A stretch of DNA of 29,079 nt from JBFWQM01 sp050249455. Its GTDB lineage: Bacteria > Pseudomonadota > Alphaproteobacteria > MPNO01 > VGEU01. The notes under the pieces are model-generated. The model saw only the letters and a program-made list of their open reading frames with translations, made no database searches and was not told where the DNA came from. Below are positions 15,339 to 23,441 of this stretch, one piece after another (the first letter of the stretch is position 1; each line of letters begins with the position of its first letter). The DNA is taken from contig JBFWQM010000035.1 in assembly GCA_050249455.1 (NCBI GenBank), forward strand, positions 1-29,079. Reading direction: 5' to 3'. A program made the translations under genes and the position numbers.

Positions 15339-16323
15339 GCCCTATTCGCTCTCGATCGTCGTCCCGGTCTACCGCGGCGAGAAGACCGTCGGCGCGCTTG
15401 TGGAGGCGCTGTCGGCGCTCGGCGTGCCCGGCGGCCACGAGATCGTTCTGGTCAACGACGGCAGCCCCGACGGCAGCCTGGAGGCATGCCGGCGCGCCGC
15501 CGACGCCGCGCCGGTGCCGGTCACCGTCGTCAACCACGCGCGCAACTTCGGCGAGCACAACGCGGTGATGACCGGCCTGCGCCACGCGCGCGGCCAGTAC
15601 ATCATCACGATGGACGACGACCTGCAGAACCCGCCGTCGGAGGTGGTGAAGCTGTGGCGTCACGCGCGCGACAACCAGAGGCAGGTCGTCTACACCTACT
15701 ACGCGACCAAGAAGCACGCGTGGTGGCGCAACATCGGCAGCAGCTTCACCAACGCCTGCGCCGACATGCTGCTGTCGAAGCCCAAGGGCCTCTACCTCTC
15801 CAGCTTCCGCTGCATGAGCGCGTTCGTCGCCGAGCAGGTGCTGCGCTATCAGGGGCCGTTCCCCTACGTCGACGGCCTGATCATGCAGGTGACGCAGGAC
15901 ATCGACGCGATCGAGGTCGACCACCTGTCGCGCGCGGAAGGCCGCAGCAACTACACGCTGCGCCGCCTGATCGCGCTGTGGTCGAACATGTTCCTCGGCT
16001 TCTCGGTGATGCCGCTGCGCATCAGCATCGTGCTCGGCCTCGCGATGGCGGCGATCGGCGGCGTGGTGGCGGCGATCACCGCGATCGAGGCGATCTTCGG
16101 CGAGCCGCCGGCCGGCTGGGCGTCCTTGATGATCATCGTGCTGATGGTCGGCGGCGTGCAGCTGGTCATGATCGGCGCGGTCGGCGAATATGTCGGCCGC
16201 GTCTTCCTGACGATCAACAACAAGCCGCAGGCCACCGTGCTCGACATCTACCGCGGCGCCGCCCACCCGCGCGCCGAACCGCCCGTCCGCCTCGAGCTCG
16301 AGCCCGCGCAGCGGCATGGGTGA
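15331..16323 (+). CDS. GT2 polyprenyl-phosphate glycosyltransferase (ArnC/GtrB-like)
   Basis: A 330-residue GT-A fold enzyme of the DPM1/ArnC/GtrB type. Visible motifs are SIVVPVYRGEKT (8-19), VNDGSPDGS (41-49), ARNFGEHNAV (70-79) and the metal-binding DDD at 95-97 (ITMDDDLQNPP). Two membrane helices close the protein at about 229-250 and 266-285. They are followed by GEYVGRVFLTINNKPQ, the usual C-terminal signature. It would transfer a sugar from its nucleotide donor to undecaprenyl phosphate on the cytosolic side. The start overlaps the methyltransferase stop. The flippase-like and GT-C genes nearby supply the next two steps of such a pathway. Confidence 0.9.
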   Translation: MDRPYSLSIVVPVYRGEKTVGALVEALSALGVPGGHEIVLVNDGSPDGSLEACRRAADAAPVPVTVVNHARNFGEHNAVMTGLRHARGQYIITMDDDLQNPPSEVVKLWRHARDNQRQVVYTYYATKKHAWWRNIGSSFTNACADMLLSKPKGLYLSSFRCMSAFVAEQVLRYQGPFPYVDGLIMQVTQDIDAIEVDHLSRAEGRSNYTLRRLIALWSNMFLGFSVMPLRISIVLGLAMAAIGGVVAAITAIEAIFGEPPAGWASLMIIVLMVGGVQLVMIGAVGEYVGRVFLTINNKPQATVLDIYRGAAHPRAEPPVRLELEPAQRHG

Positions 16324-16351
16324 CGAAGACATGCGCACCGTCGGTGGCGAG

Positions 16352-16495
16352 GCCGCCCACCTCACCCGCTCGCTGCGCTCGCACCCTCCCCCCCCAAAGT
16401 GGGCGGAGAGGGTTAGAGGCGTCCCTCTCCGCCCTCTTAGGGGGGAGAGGGAGGGGACCCGTCGCGCAAGCGACGGGGAGGGTGAGGTGGGCGGC
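16352..16495. repeat. 144-bp element with 16-bp terminal inverted repeats
   Basis: The element is bounded by GCCGCCCACCTCACCC (16352-16367) and its perfect reverse complement GGGTGAGGTGGGCGGC (16480-16495). Inside are the hairpin GGCGGAGAGGG/CCCTCTCCGCC and the short palindrome CGTCGCGCAAGCGACG. Reverse-complemented, it matches the element at 28640-28773 over most of its length. No transposase is present; this is a MITE-like or BIME-like unit. It separates the GT2 gene from the SMR-like gene. Confidence 0.85.
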
Positions 16496-16524
16496 GCCGT
16501 TGGCGCCGCACGACGGCGCCGCAG

Positions 16525-16869
16525 ATGACCCCGCTGTGGGCCTATGCCGCGCTGGGCGGTGCGATCCTGGTCGGGGTCGGCGGGCAGCTGCTGCTCAAGG
16601 TGGGGGCGGATGCCGGCGGGTCGGTGGTGAGCCAGTTCACCCGGCCGGTCACCGTCGCCGGCCTCGCGCTCTACGCGGTCGCGGCGCTGCTCTACATCGT
16701 CGCGCTGCGCCGGATGCCGGTCTCGGTCGCGTTCCCGTCCGTGTCGCTGAGCTACGTGATCGTCGCGGTCGCGGCCAACCACTTCTGGAACGAGCCGTTC
16801 GGCTGGCCGCAGGTCGCCGGGCTGGTGCTGATCACCGCCGGCGTCGCGGTGATCCACCAGGCCGCATGA
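16525..16869 (+). CDS. SMR/ArnE-ArnF-like four-helix membrane protein
   Basis: A 114-residue protein of four predicted membrane helices, related to the EamA/SMR family and to ArnE/ArnF, the subunits of the undecaprenyl-phosphate-aminoarabinose flippase. Visible features are GGQLLLKVGAD in helix 1 and MPVSVAFPSVSLSYVIVAVA in helix 3, followed by the loop NEPFGWPQVAG. Membership is by layout and motif resemblance. Its position after a GT2 gene suggests that it moves the lipid-linked sugar across the membrane. There is no visible ribosome-binding site, and a 144-bp repeat lies between it and the GT2 gene. Its 3' end stops 7 bases from the convergent DegT gene. Confidence 0.75.
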   Translation: MTPLWAYAALGGAILVGVGGQLLLKVGADAGGSVVSQFTRPVTVAGLALYAVAALLYIVALRRMPVSVAFPSVSLSYVIVAVAANHFWNEPFGWPQVAGLVLITAGVAVIHQAA

Positions 16870-16876
16870 CGCGCCG

Positions 16877-18013
16877 CTAGCCGGCGACGCCGGTGTCCGC
16901 CGCGGCGCGCAGCGCGGCGATCACCTGGTCCACGTCCTCATCGGTCAGCTCCGGATACATCGGCAGGCTGAGGACCTCCGGTGCGATCAGGTCGGTGACG
17001 GGCAGGCCCGAGGGGCCGAGCGCGATGCGGCCTTCATAGGCCGGCTGGCGATGCACCGGCACCGGGTAGTGGACGTTGGTCCCGACGCCGCGGTCCTTCA
17101 GGAACGCCTGCACGTCGGCGCGCTTCGCCGTCCGGATGACGTAGAGGTGCCAGACGTGGCCCACGCCGGGCCGCACCCGCGGCAGCCGAAACGGCAGGCC
17201 GGCGAGGCCGCGGTCGTAGCGCGCGGCGATGGCGGCGCGGCGCGCGTTGGCGGCCGGCAGGTGTTCGAGCTTCACGCGCAGCAGCGCCGCCTGCATCTCG
17301 TCCAGCCGGCTGTTGACCCCGGCCTCGTCGCTGATGTAGCGCCGCCGCCAGCCATATTCGCGCAACGCCTTGCAGCGTTCCGCCAGCGCCTCGTCGTCGG
17401 TCGAGATGATCCCGCCGTCGCCGAGCGCGCCGAGGTTCTTGGTCGGGTACAGGCTGAACGCGGCGATGTCGCCGAACGTGCCGACGTTGCGGCCGTCGAG
17501 CGTGGCGCCATGCGCCTGGGCGCAGTCCTCCACGATCTTCGCGCCGTGGCGGCGGGCCAGCGCGACGATCTCGTCCATTGGCGCGGCGTGTCCGTAGAGG
17601 TGGACCGGCACAACCGCCTTCACCGGAACCGGCGGCGCGGCGAGCACGGCGGCGAGGTCGGCGGGGTCGATGCAGAAGGTGTCGGCCTCCACGTCGACCA
17701 CGATCGGCACGGCGCCGGCCATCTCGATCGCCGCGACCGTGGCGACGGCGGTGTGCGACACGGTGACGACGCCGTCGCCCGGGCCGATGCCGAGCGCGCG
17801 CAGCGCGATGGCGATGGCATCGGTGCCGCTGCCGACGCCGACCGCGGCGCGGGCGCCCTGGAACGCCGCGAATTCGCGCTCGAAGGCCTGCACCTCCTGG
17901 CCGAGGATGTACCAGCCGCTGGCCAGCACGCGCGCGGCGGCGGCGTCGAGCTCGGGCTTGAGCGCGAGGTAGCCGGCCTTGAGGTCGGCCTGGGGGATCG
18001 TCCGCTGGGTCAC
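16877..18013 (-). CDS. DegT/DnrJ/EryC1/StrS sugar aminotransferase
   Basis: A 378-residue PLP-dependent nucleotide-sugar aminotransferase. The internal aldimine lysine is K192 (SLYPTKNLGALGDGG). Other active-site elements are GSGTDA (61-66), which contacts the cofactor phosphate, and VEDCAQAHGA (161-170), whose Asp and Gln contact the PLP ring. The HLYGHAAPMDEI and CAQAHGA segments resemble C3-type sugar aminotransferases such as FdtB/QdtB, but the sugar cannot be decided. The gene starts at a GTG one base after the stop of the epimerase gene, so the two are one unit. Length is normal for the family. Confidence 0.92.
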   Translation of the reverse strand: MTQRTIPQADLKAGYLALKPELDAAAARVLASGWYILGQEVQAFEREFAAFQGARAAVGVGSGTDAIAIALRALGIGPGDGVVTVSHTAVATVAAIEMAGAVPIVVDVEADTFCIDPADLAAVLAAPPVPVKAVVPVHLYGHAAPMDEIVALARRHGAKIVEDCAQAHGATLDGRNVGTFGDIAAFSLYPTKNLGALGDGGIISTDDEALAERCKALREYGWRRRYISDEAGVNSRLDEMQAALLRVKLEHLPAANARRAAIAARYDRGLAGLPFRLPRVRPGVGHVWHLYVIRTAKRADVQAFLKDRGVGTNVHYPVPVHRQPAYEGRIALGPSGLPVTDLIAPEVLSLPMYPELTDEDVDQVIAALRAAADTGVAG

Positions 18014-18014
18014 G

Positions 18015-19007
18015 TCAGAGATACCGGTCGATGTTTTCGCGGTAGAAGGCGAGCGTCTGCTGCAGGCCGTCGCGGAGCGGCGTCGCCGCCTGCCAGCCGG
18101 TCGCGGCGCGGAACGCGGAGTCGTCGGCGTAGTAGTCGCCGATGTCGATCTTCTTGCGCTCCGGCGGGAACTCCTTGATCACGTAGCGGCCGCCGCGGTT
18201 GACCTTGACCACGAGGTCGGCGAGGTCCTTGAGCGAGATCACCTGGTCGCCCGCCAGGTTGAAGATGCGCCCGTCCACCGCCGGCGTCTCCGCCGCGCAC
18301 AAAAGCGCCTCGACGCAGTCGTCGACGTAGGAGAAGTCGCGCAGCTGATCGCCGCCCCACACCTCGAACGGCTCGTCCTTCACCGCCGCCTTGATCCACA
18401 CGCCGAGGAAGGTCTGGCGCGCATCCTTGATGCGCATGCGCGGGCCGAACGTGTTGGTCAGCCGCAGCGCCGTCGCCTTCAGCCCGTACACGTTGTTGTA
18501 GAGGATGTGGTACTGCTCGCCCGCCATCTTGTTGATACCGTTGACGTCGGCCGGGCGCAGGATGTGCTTTTCATCCACCGGCAGGTAGTCGGGCCGGCCG
18601 TAGATCTGGCGGGTGGAGGCGAACACGATCTTGATGTCGGGCGCGTGCGCCCGGCAGGTCTCCAGCATGTGGAGCTGCGCGACGCAGTTGATCTCGAGGT
18701 CCGCCACTGGCTCGCGCATCGAATCCAGATGGCTGGTCTGGCCGGCCAGGTTGAACAGGAGGTCGCGCCCCTGCACCAGGTAGCGCAGCGCGTGGACGTC
18801 GCGCACGTCGGAGATGTTGACCCGCACCCGGCCGTCCAGCCCGTCCACGTTGAACAGATTGCCGCCGTATTGCGGCACCAGGCTATCGATCAGCAGCACG
18901 TCCGCGCCCAGCCCGGCCAGCCGCCGAGCCAAGTTCGACCCGATGAAGCCGAGGCCGCCGGTGATCAGCACCTTGCGCCCCTTGAACCCCGAATGATCGC
19001 GCGCCAT
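18015..19007 (-). CDS. NAD-dependent epimerase/dehydratase lacking the catalytic Tyr
   Basis: A 330-residue extended SDR enzyme. The NAD site is TGGLGFIGSN (about 16-25), and SHLDSMREP, STRQIYG and RLTNTFGPRM are nucleotide-sugar family features. The usual Tyr-x-x-x-Lys reads N156-G-I-N-K160 (VNGINKMAGE), so Asn takes the place of Tyr. The DNA around the site is clean (GTCAACGGTATCAACAAG). The substrate is most likely an NDP-sugar, and the product probably feeds the adjoining aminotransferase. The ATG at 19007 is preferred because GAGGG lies seven bases upstream; a start at 19052 is also open. I have a vague memory of relatives with the same NGINK variant, so this may define a subfamily. Confidence 0.88.
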   Translation of the reverse strand: MARDHSGFKGRKVLITGGLGFIGSNLARRLAGLGADVLLIDSLVPQYGGNLFNVDGLDGRVRVNISDVRDVHALRYLVQGRDLLFNLAGQTSHLDSMREPVADLEINCVAQLHMLETCRAHAPDIKIVFASTRQIYGRPDYLPVDEKHILRPADVNGINKMAGEQYHILYNNVYGLKATALRLTNTFGPRMRIKDARQTFLGVWIKAAVKDEPFEVWGGDQLRDFSYVDDCVEALLCAAETPAVDGRIFNLAGDQVISLKDLADLVVKVNRGGRYVIKEFPPERKKIDIGDYYADDSAFRAATGWQAATPLRDGLQQTLAFYRENIDRYL

Positions 19008-19131
19008 CGCGAAGCCCTCGTTCCGGCGGACCGCTTTCCGCCCGGATGACACTACAGCAAAGGACTGTGTTTTTGTTTAGGCGGCGCTGCGGCGGGACCG
19101 CGGCGATCAGGAATTGGAGCGGCGGCGGACA

Positions 19132-19212
19132 CCCCTCCCCCCAACCCTTCCCGCGAGGGGAGGGGGAGCACATCGAGCCCCCTCCCCTCGCGGGAGGGGG
19201 TTGGGGGATGGG
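19132..19212. repeat. Large imperfect inverted repeat, REP-like
   Basis: Two 35-base arms (19132-19166 and 19178-19212) are reverse complements with about four mismatches around an 11-base loop. Each arm itself contains the CCCTTCCCGCGAGGGGAGGG-type hairpin found at 3084-3128. It lies between the Bug-type gene stop (19236) and the epimerase start (19007), all on the minus strand. It has no T-run for a standard terminator. Confidence 0.85.
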
Positions 19213-19235
19213 CGGCGCGTCAGCGCAGACGAGAA

Positions 19236-20222
19236 CTACTCCTGCCGGATGCCGTTCCTGGTGACGATGACCGACCACTCGGCGACCGAGGTCGTCACGT
19301 ATTTCTGCCCCTCCTCCGGGGTTCCGGGGATGGCGGCGAAGCCCAGCCCGTCGAGGCGGGCCTTGGCGTCAGCCGAGGTCAGCGCCTGGCGGACCTCGCG
19401 CGACAGCCGGTCGATCACCGGCCGCGGCGTGCCGGCGCGGACCGCGAGCGCGAACCAGGAATAGCCGTTGACGTCGTTGACCCCCTCCTCCGCCAGGGTC
19501 GGGATCTCGGCGAACAGCGGCCAGCGCTCCTTCGACGTGATGGCGAGGCTCCGGGCCTTGCCGCCGCGGTGCAGTGGGATGGCCGAGAACAACTGGTCGA
19601 CGGTGATCTGGATCTCGTCCGTCGTCAGCGCGTTCATGATCGCCGCGCGGCCGCGATAGGGGATCGGCTGCATCTTGAGGTCGAGCGACGAGCGCACCCA
19701 TTCCGACAGCAGATGCGGCGCGGTGCCGGCGCCGGGATGGCCGTAGTTGAACTTGCCGGGGTTCGCGTGCACCAGCGCGACGAATTCGCGGAGCGTCTTC
19801 GCCGGCATGTCCTGGCGCACCTCCAGCACCATCGGCGCGTGCGCCAGCATGGTTGCGACGGTGAAGTCGCGCTCCGGGTCGTAGCTGAGTTCCTTGAACA
19901 GGAGCTTGTTGAGGCCGAGGATGCCGGCCGAGGCGATCATCATCGTGTAGCCGTCCGCCGGCGCCTTGGCGACGAAGTCGGCGGCGAGGTTGCCGGCAGC
20001 CGCCGGCTTGTTCTCGATCACCAGCGGCTGGCCCAGCGCCTTGTTGAGGAAGTCGCCGACCAAGCGCGCCAGAACGTCGTTCGGCCCGCCGGGAGGGAAC
20101 GGAACGACGAACCGGATCGCCTTCGTCGGCCACTCCTCGGCCGCCGCCGGCGCCGCCGCAGCCGCACTCGCCAGAAGGATCGCGCACGCGGCGATGCCGC
20201 GCCGCAGCCGTGCCTGTGTCAT
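19236..20222 (-). CDS. Bug-family (tripartite tricarboxylate) substrate-binding protein
   Basis: A 328-residue periplasmic binding protein with a signal peptide (hydrophobic core about 9-27, cleavage near AAA-EE). The Bug family signature WPTKAIRFVVPFPPGGPNDVLAR follows at once, then VIENKPAAAGNLAADFVAKAPADGYT. These match TctC/Bug proteins, which bind small carboxylates, nicotinate-type or aromatic acids. No TctA/TctB membrane genes are visible here, as is common for orphan Bug genes. It lies 97 bases after the flavin monooxygenase gene on the same strand, so the ligand may be an aromatic or hydroxylated acid. Confidence 0.92.
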   Translation of the reverse strand: MTQARLRRGIAACAILLASAAAAAPAAAEEWPTKAIRFVVPFPPGGPNDVLARLVGDFLNKALGQPLVIENKPAAAGNLAADFVAKAPADGYTMMIASAGILGLNKLLFKELSYDPERDFTVATMLAHAPMVLEVRQDMPAKTLREFVALVHANPGKFNYGHPGAGTAPHLLSEWVRSSLDLKMQPIPYRGRAAIMNALTTDEIQITVDQLFSAIPLHRGGKARSLAITSKERWPLFAEIPTLAEEGVNDVNGYSWFALAVRAGTPRPVIDRLSREVRQALTSADAKARLDGLGFAAIPGTPEEGQKYVTTSVAEWSVIVTRNGIRQE

Positions 20223-20319
20223 CGAAGCGTCCCCGTGTCTGGTCGCGGCCGCCGCTATCCGGCGTTTCCCTTACGTGCCGCGATCATGCCGCCGCGCGCC
20301 GGGCCGCGCAACGGCAGGC

Positions 20320-21942
20320 TCAGGCGGCGCCGCGGACCCGGTCAATCAGGGCGCCCGTGTCGGCCGGCAGCGCGTCGCCACGCCAGGCGACGTGGCCGTC
20401 CGGCCGGATCAGGGCCAGCGCCGCCGCGTAGGCGGGGCGGACCGCCGGCTCGGCCAGCGCAACCACCGTCAGCGGCAACGCGGCCCGGCCCGCCGCGGCG
20501 GTCAGCGGCGCCGGGTCCGGCCCCTCGCCCATCCGCAGCAGCACGAAGCCGCGACCGAACAGGTCCAAGGTGGAGCGGCCGTCGGCCAGGTTCACGTGCG
20601 GCGCCCGCGCGCCCGGCCGTGCCGTGGGCACGTAGGTCGAGGTCTCGTAGGGCGGCGCCGGGGTGCCGTCGGGCCACACGATCGGCGAGCCTTCGTAGCG
20701 GTAGCCGAGGTGGATGCCGGCCGTGCGCCATTCGCGCTTCATGGCCTGCGCGAACTCCTGCCCCAGCGCGGCGCGCACCGCCGTGCCCTGCGGCGTGCGG
20801 TCGAGCAGGCCGGGGTTGTGGCCGGGCGACAGCATGCGGCGCAGGTTGCCGCTGGCCTCCATGACGTTGCGATGGGCGACCGGCTTGCGCTCCGCCTCGT
20901 AGGAATCAAGGAGCTGCGGCCCGCCCCAGCCGGCCAGCATCGCCTCGAGCTTCCACGACAGATCGACCGCATCCGCGACGCCGGTGTTCATGCCGAAGCC
21001 GCCGGTCGGCGAATGGCAGTGCACCGCGTCGCCGGCCAGCAGCACCCGGCCGTCACGATATTTCGCGGCGACCAGCTCCTTGCGCGTCCACGGCACCACC
21101 GAGAGGATCTCGTAGTCGAAGGCGCGGCCGACCGCCTTGCGGATCGCCGCGTCGATCTCCGCCTGCGACAGCTCGCGCCGTTCGTGCCGGTTGCCGATGA
21201 TGGAAAAGCGCCACTGGTCGCGGCCGTTGATCGCGACGATGGTGGCCCAGGTGCCGTCGGGGTCGATGAAGATGAAGCGGTAGCCCGGCCGCTTGTCGTG
21301 CAGCCGCTCGAACCCGGCGCAGCGGAAGATGACGTTGGTGGTGTAGGTCAGCACCGGCTCACCCTCCATGGCGATGCCAGCGGCGTCGCGCACGCGGCTG
21401 TTGGCGCCGTCGCAGCCGACCAGATAGCGGGCCCGGAAGCGCACCGTCGCACCCGTATCGAGCCGATCGGCGGTCACCGTCACGCCGTCGCCGTCCTGTG
21501 CGAAGCCGGCGAAGCGGTGGCGGTAGCGCAGCGCGACGTGGGGGAACGAGGAGGCGAACTTCTTCAGGATCGGGTCGAACATGTTCTGCGGGCAGCGCTC
21601 GCGCCGCTGCGGGCTCTCCGGGCCGTAGGGCGTGGCGTCCATCGACGGCACCGGCCAGCGCCCGATCTCCCACCCCTCCGCCAGCGAGCCGGCGATGTAG
21701 GCGTTGTCCTGCGGGTAGTCGCGCGGATAGGGCGAGGCCTCGACGTCGGCGACGATGCCCCAGCGGCGGCAGAACTCCATGGTCCGCGCGCTGACATAGT
21801 CCTGGCGCGGCTGGTAGATCGACCCGTCCGACTGCTCGATCAGGGTGCACGGCACGCCGCGCCAGCCGAGGTCGCCGGCCAGGGCCAGCCCCACCGGCCC
21901 GGCGCCGACCACCAGCACCGGCGTCTCGATCGTCTCGCTCAC
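20320..21942 (-). CDS. FAD-dependent aromatic monooxygenase (MhpA/TfdB-like)
   Basis: A 540-residue class A flavoprotein hydroxylase. The FAD site is VLVVGAGPVGLALAG (GxGxxG at 13-18), the mid-protein motif is RYLVGCDGANSRVR, and the second FAD motif is RVLLAGDAVHCHSPTGGFGMNTGVADA. Lengths and motifs fit phenol or 3-(3-hydroxyphenyl)propionate hydroxylases, which use NAD(P)H and oxygen. The C-terminal thioredoxin-like part (HVNLADGRSTLDLFGRGFVLL) is also typical. The GTG at 21942 has GGGGAG six bases upstream and precedes the FAD motif; the earlier ATG at 21975 lacks a site. The substrate is not known. Confidence 0.9.
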   Translation of the reverse strand: MSETIETPVLVVGAGPVGLALAGDLGWRGVPCTLIEQSDGSIYQPRQDYVSARTMEFCRRWGIVADVEASPYPRDYPQDNAYIAGSLAEGWEIGRWPVPSMDATPYGPESPQRRERCPQNMFDPILKKFASSFPHVALRYRHRFAGFAQDGDGVTVTADRLDTGATVRFRARYLVGCDGANSRVRDAAGIAMEGEPVLTYTTNVIFRCAGFERLHDKRPGYRFIFIDPDGTWATIVAINGRDQWRFSIIGNRHERRELSQAEIDAAIRKAVGRAFDYEILSVVPWTRKELVAAKYRDGRVLLAGDAVHCHSPTGGFGMNTGVADAVDLSWKLEAMLAGWGGPQLLDSYEAERKPVAHRNVMEASGNLRRMLSPGHNPGLLDRTPQGTAVRAALGQEFAQAMKREWRTAGIHLGYRYEGSPIVWPDGTPAPPYETSTYVPTARPGARAPHVNLADGRSTLDLFGRGFVLLRMGEGPDPAPLTAAAGRAALPLTVVALAEPAVRPAYAAALALIRPDGHVAWRGDALPADTGALIDRVRGAA

Positions 21943-22083
21943 CTGCGTCTCCCCGCCGTTTGGCGTGCCGATCATAGCCGATCGCGGCGCATCAATTCAT
22001 CTTCCGGACAGGTTTCGTCCATGGTGCGGCGCCATGTCAGGGTTGTCGCGCCATCGCGCGAACCCAAGCCAAGGAGACCGACG

Positions 22084-22374
22084 ATGAACCATTCCCGGCC
22101 GCTTCCCGCGCGGCTCGTCCTGGCGGCGGCGCTCGTCTGCGCCCTGCCGTTCGCTCCGGCGCTCGCCGCCGCGCCGGCCCATCACCCGGCCGTGCCGAAG
22201 TCCGAGGTGATGCACGTGCAGCAGGCGCTCAACAAGGATGGCGCCGGCCTGCGGGTCGACGGCATCGCCGGGCCCAGGACCGAGCGCGCGGTGCTGAACT
22301 ACCAGTCCGAGCACCGGCTGAAGGTCAACGGCGTCATCGACAAGGCAGTGGAGAAGAGCCTGGGCGTCGGCTGA
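22084..22374 (+). CDS. Small secreted peptidoglycan-binding-like protein
   Basis: A 96-residue product with a signal peptide (hydrophobic core at about 10-26, cleavage near LAA) and a single PG_binding_1-like module at about 40-95. The module contains VMHVQQALNKDGAGLRVDG, GPRTERAVLNYQ and VNGVIDKAVEKSLG. Such modules bind cell-wall peptidoglycan, usually beside a hydrolase domain; here the module is alone. AAGGAGA lies six bases before the ATG. It is divergent from the monooxygenase gene and starts a run of three small plus-strand genes. Confidence 0.82.
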   Translation: MNHSRPLPARLVLAAALVCALPFAPALAAAPAHHPAVPKSEVMHVQQALNKDGAGLRVDGIAGPRTERAVLNYQSEHRLKVNGVIDKAVEKSLGVG

Positions 22375-22461
22375 GCCCGCGACGGTGGCCGGCACGGCGC
22401 GCAGGCCGCGCCGCGCCGGCCAGCGCCGCCGCGACCACTTCAAGAACGGGGCACGAAGACC

Positions 22462-22737
22462 ATGGACATCGCGGAAGAATTGATCGTCCTGCATCGCCGG
22501 CTCGACACGGTCGAGCGCGAGATCGCGCAGTTGAAGGCCGGCTTCGCCGACGCGCGAGGCCGGATCGCCGTCCCGGCGATCGGCGCCCGGCCCGCCGACG
22601 GCGCGCCGTGGCAGGCCGTGGCCCGCGAGCTGCGCGAGGAGTGGCAGATCCTGATGCGATCGCTGGCGCTGTGGGCCGAGCATGTCGATCGCCACTACGG
22701 CGACGGCTCGCCGCCGAATCCCTCGCACGTCGGCTGA
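22462..22737 (+). CDS. Small hypothetical protein with coiled-coil start
   Basis: A 91-residue soluble protein that I do not recognise. Residues 1-27 (with HRRLDTVEREIAQLKAGF) have a heptad-like, charged helical pattern. The second half has RELREEWQILMRSLALWAEH, another amphipathic helix. There is no signal peptide and no cysteine. It lies 87 bases after the PG-binding gene and 58 bases before the next secreted gene on the same strand, so co-transcription is likely. The ribosome-binding site is weak, and the call rests mainly on the tidy intergenic spacing and reading-frame length. Confidence 0.5.
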   Translation: MDIAEELIVLHRRLDTVEREIAQLKAGFADARGRIAVPAIGARPADGAPWQAVARELREEWQILMRSLALWAEHVDRHYGDGSPPNPSHVG

Positions 22738-22795
22738 ACCCGGCGCACCCGCCGGCGTTGCATCGGGTGACCGCCCGGCAGAAGGAGCCATCGCC

Positions 22796-23425
22796 ATGCG
22801 CGCCACCGTCGCAAGCCTCGGCGCCGCGCTGTGCGCGTCGCTCGCGCTGGGCCATCCCGGCGCGACGCTCGCCAGCGCGCCCGCACCCGCCGGCGCCGGC
22901 CGGATGACGGCCGTTTCGGCCGGGGTGGCGCCGCCAGCCGGAACGCCGGTGCGCATCGAGTATGGCGACGGCGCGCAGCTCGGCCACGCCGGCCTATACG
23001 ATGCCGCGCGGACGGCCGCCGAGGCGGCGTTGCGACGGCGCGGCCTCGCCGTCATGCCGGACGCAGCCCTGGTACTCGCCTTCCGGATCGAGACCGGCGC
23101 CTACGACTTCGCCGCGCTGCCGCCGCGCGAACCGCCCGCCCCGCGCGATCGCGCCGGCATCGGCGCGCTGCGGCCCGAGGTCGAGAACCAAGTCCGGATC
23201 CCGGTCGGCCCACCGCCGCGCGGCGCGGCGCCGTCCTATGCGCTGCACGTCGATCTGTACCGCCCGGGACAGCCGCCGCTGTGGACGGCGACCGTCCAGG
23301 CGGACGCCGACGTCGAACGGCCGGATCGCCTGGTCGGCTGCATGACCGCCGCCGCGATGGCGAGCCTGGGCGCCAGCGCGGCACGGACGCTGCCGCTCGC
23401 AGAATGCACCCGCGCGCCGGCTTGA
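22796..23425 (+). CDS. Secreted or periplasmic hypothetical protein
   Basis: A 209-residue protein of unknown family with a signal peptide (about 1-26, ending LAS). The mature part has an alpha/beta pattern, with the stretch YDAARTAAEAALRRRGLAVM followed by ALVLAFRIETGAYDF. It loosely resembles lipoprotein-like DUF4136 proteins, but I would not assign it. One proline-rich segment (PPREPPAPRDRAG) and two cysteines late in the protein are present. GAAGGAG lies eight bases before the ATG. Its end is 16 bases from the convergent RIC/YtfE gene. Confidence 0.6.
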   Translation: MRATVASLGAALCASLALGHPGATLASAPAPAGAGRMTAVSAGVAPPAGTPVRIEYGDGAQLGHAGLYDAARTAAEAALRRRGLAVMPDAALVLAFRIETGAYDFAALPPREPPAPRDRAGIGALRPEVENQVRIPVGPPPRGAAPSYALHVDLYRPGQPPLWTATVQADADVERPDRLVGCMTAAAMASLGASAARTLPLAECTRAPA

Positions 23426-23441
23426 GGGCGCCGGAGCAGAG

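Noticed and set aside
19966..22083. Long plus-strand frame running into the PG-binding gene
   Set aside because: It is antisense to the Bug and monooxygenase genes. The real start is at 22084, with AAGGAGA upstream and a signal peptide.
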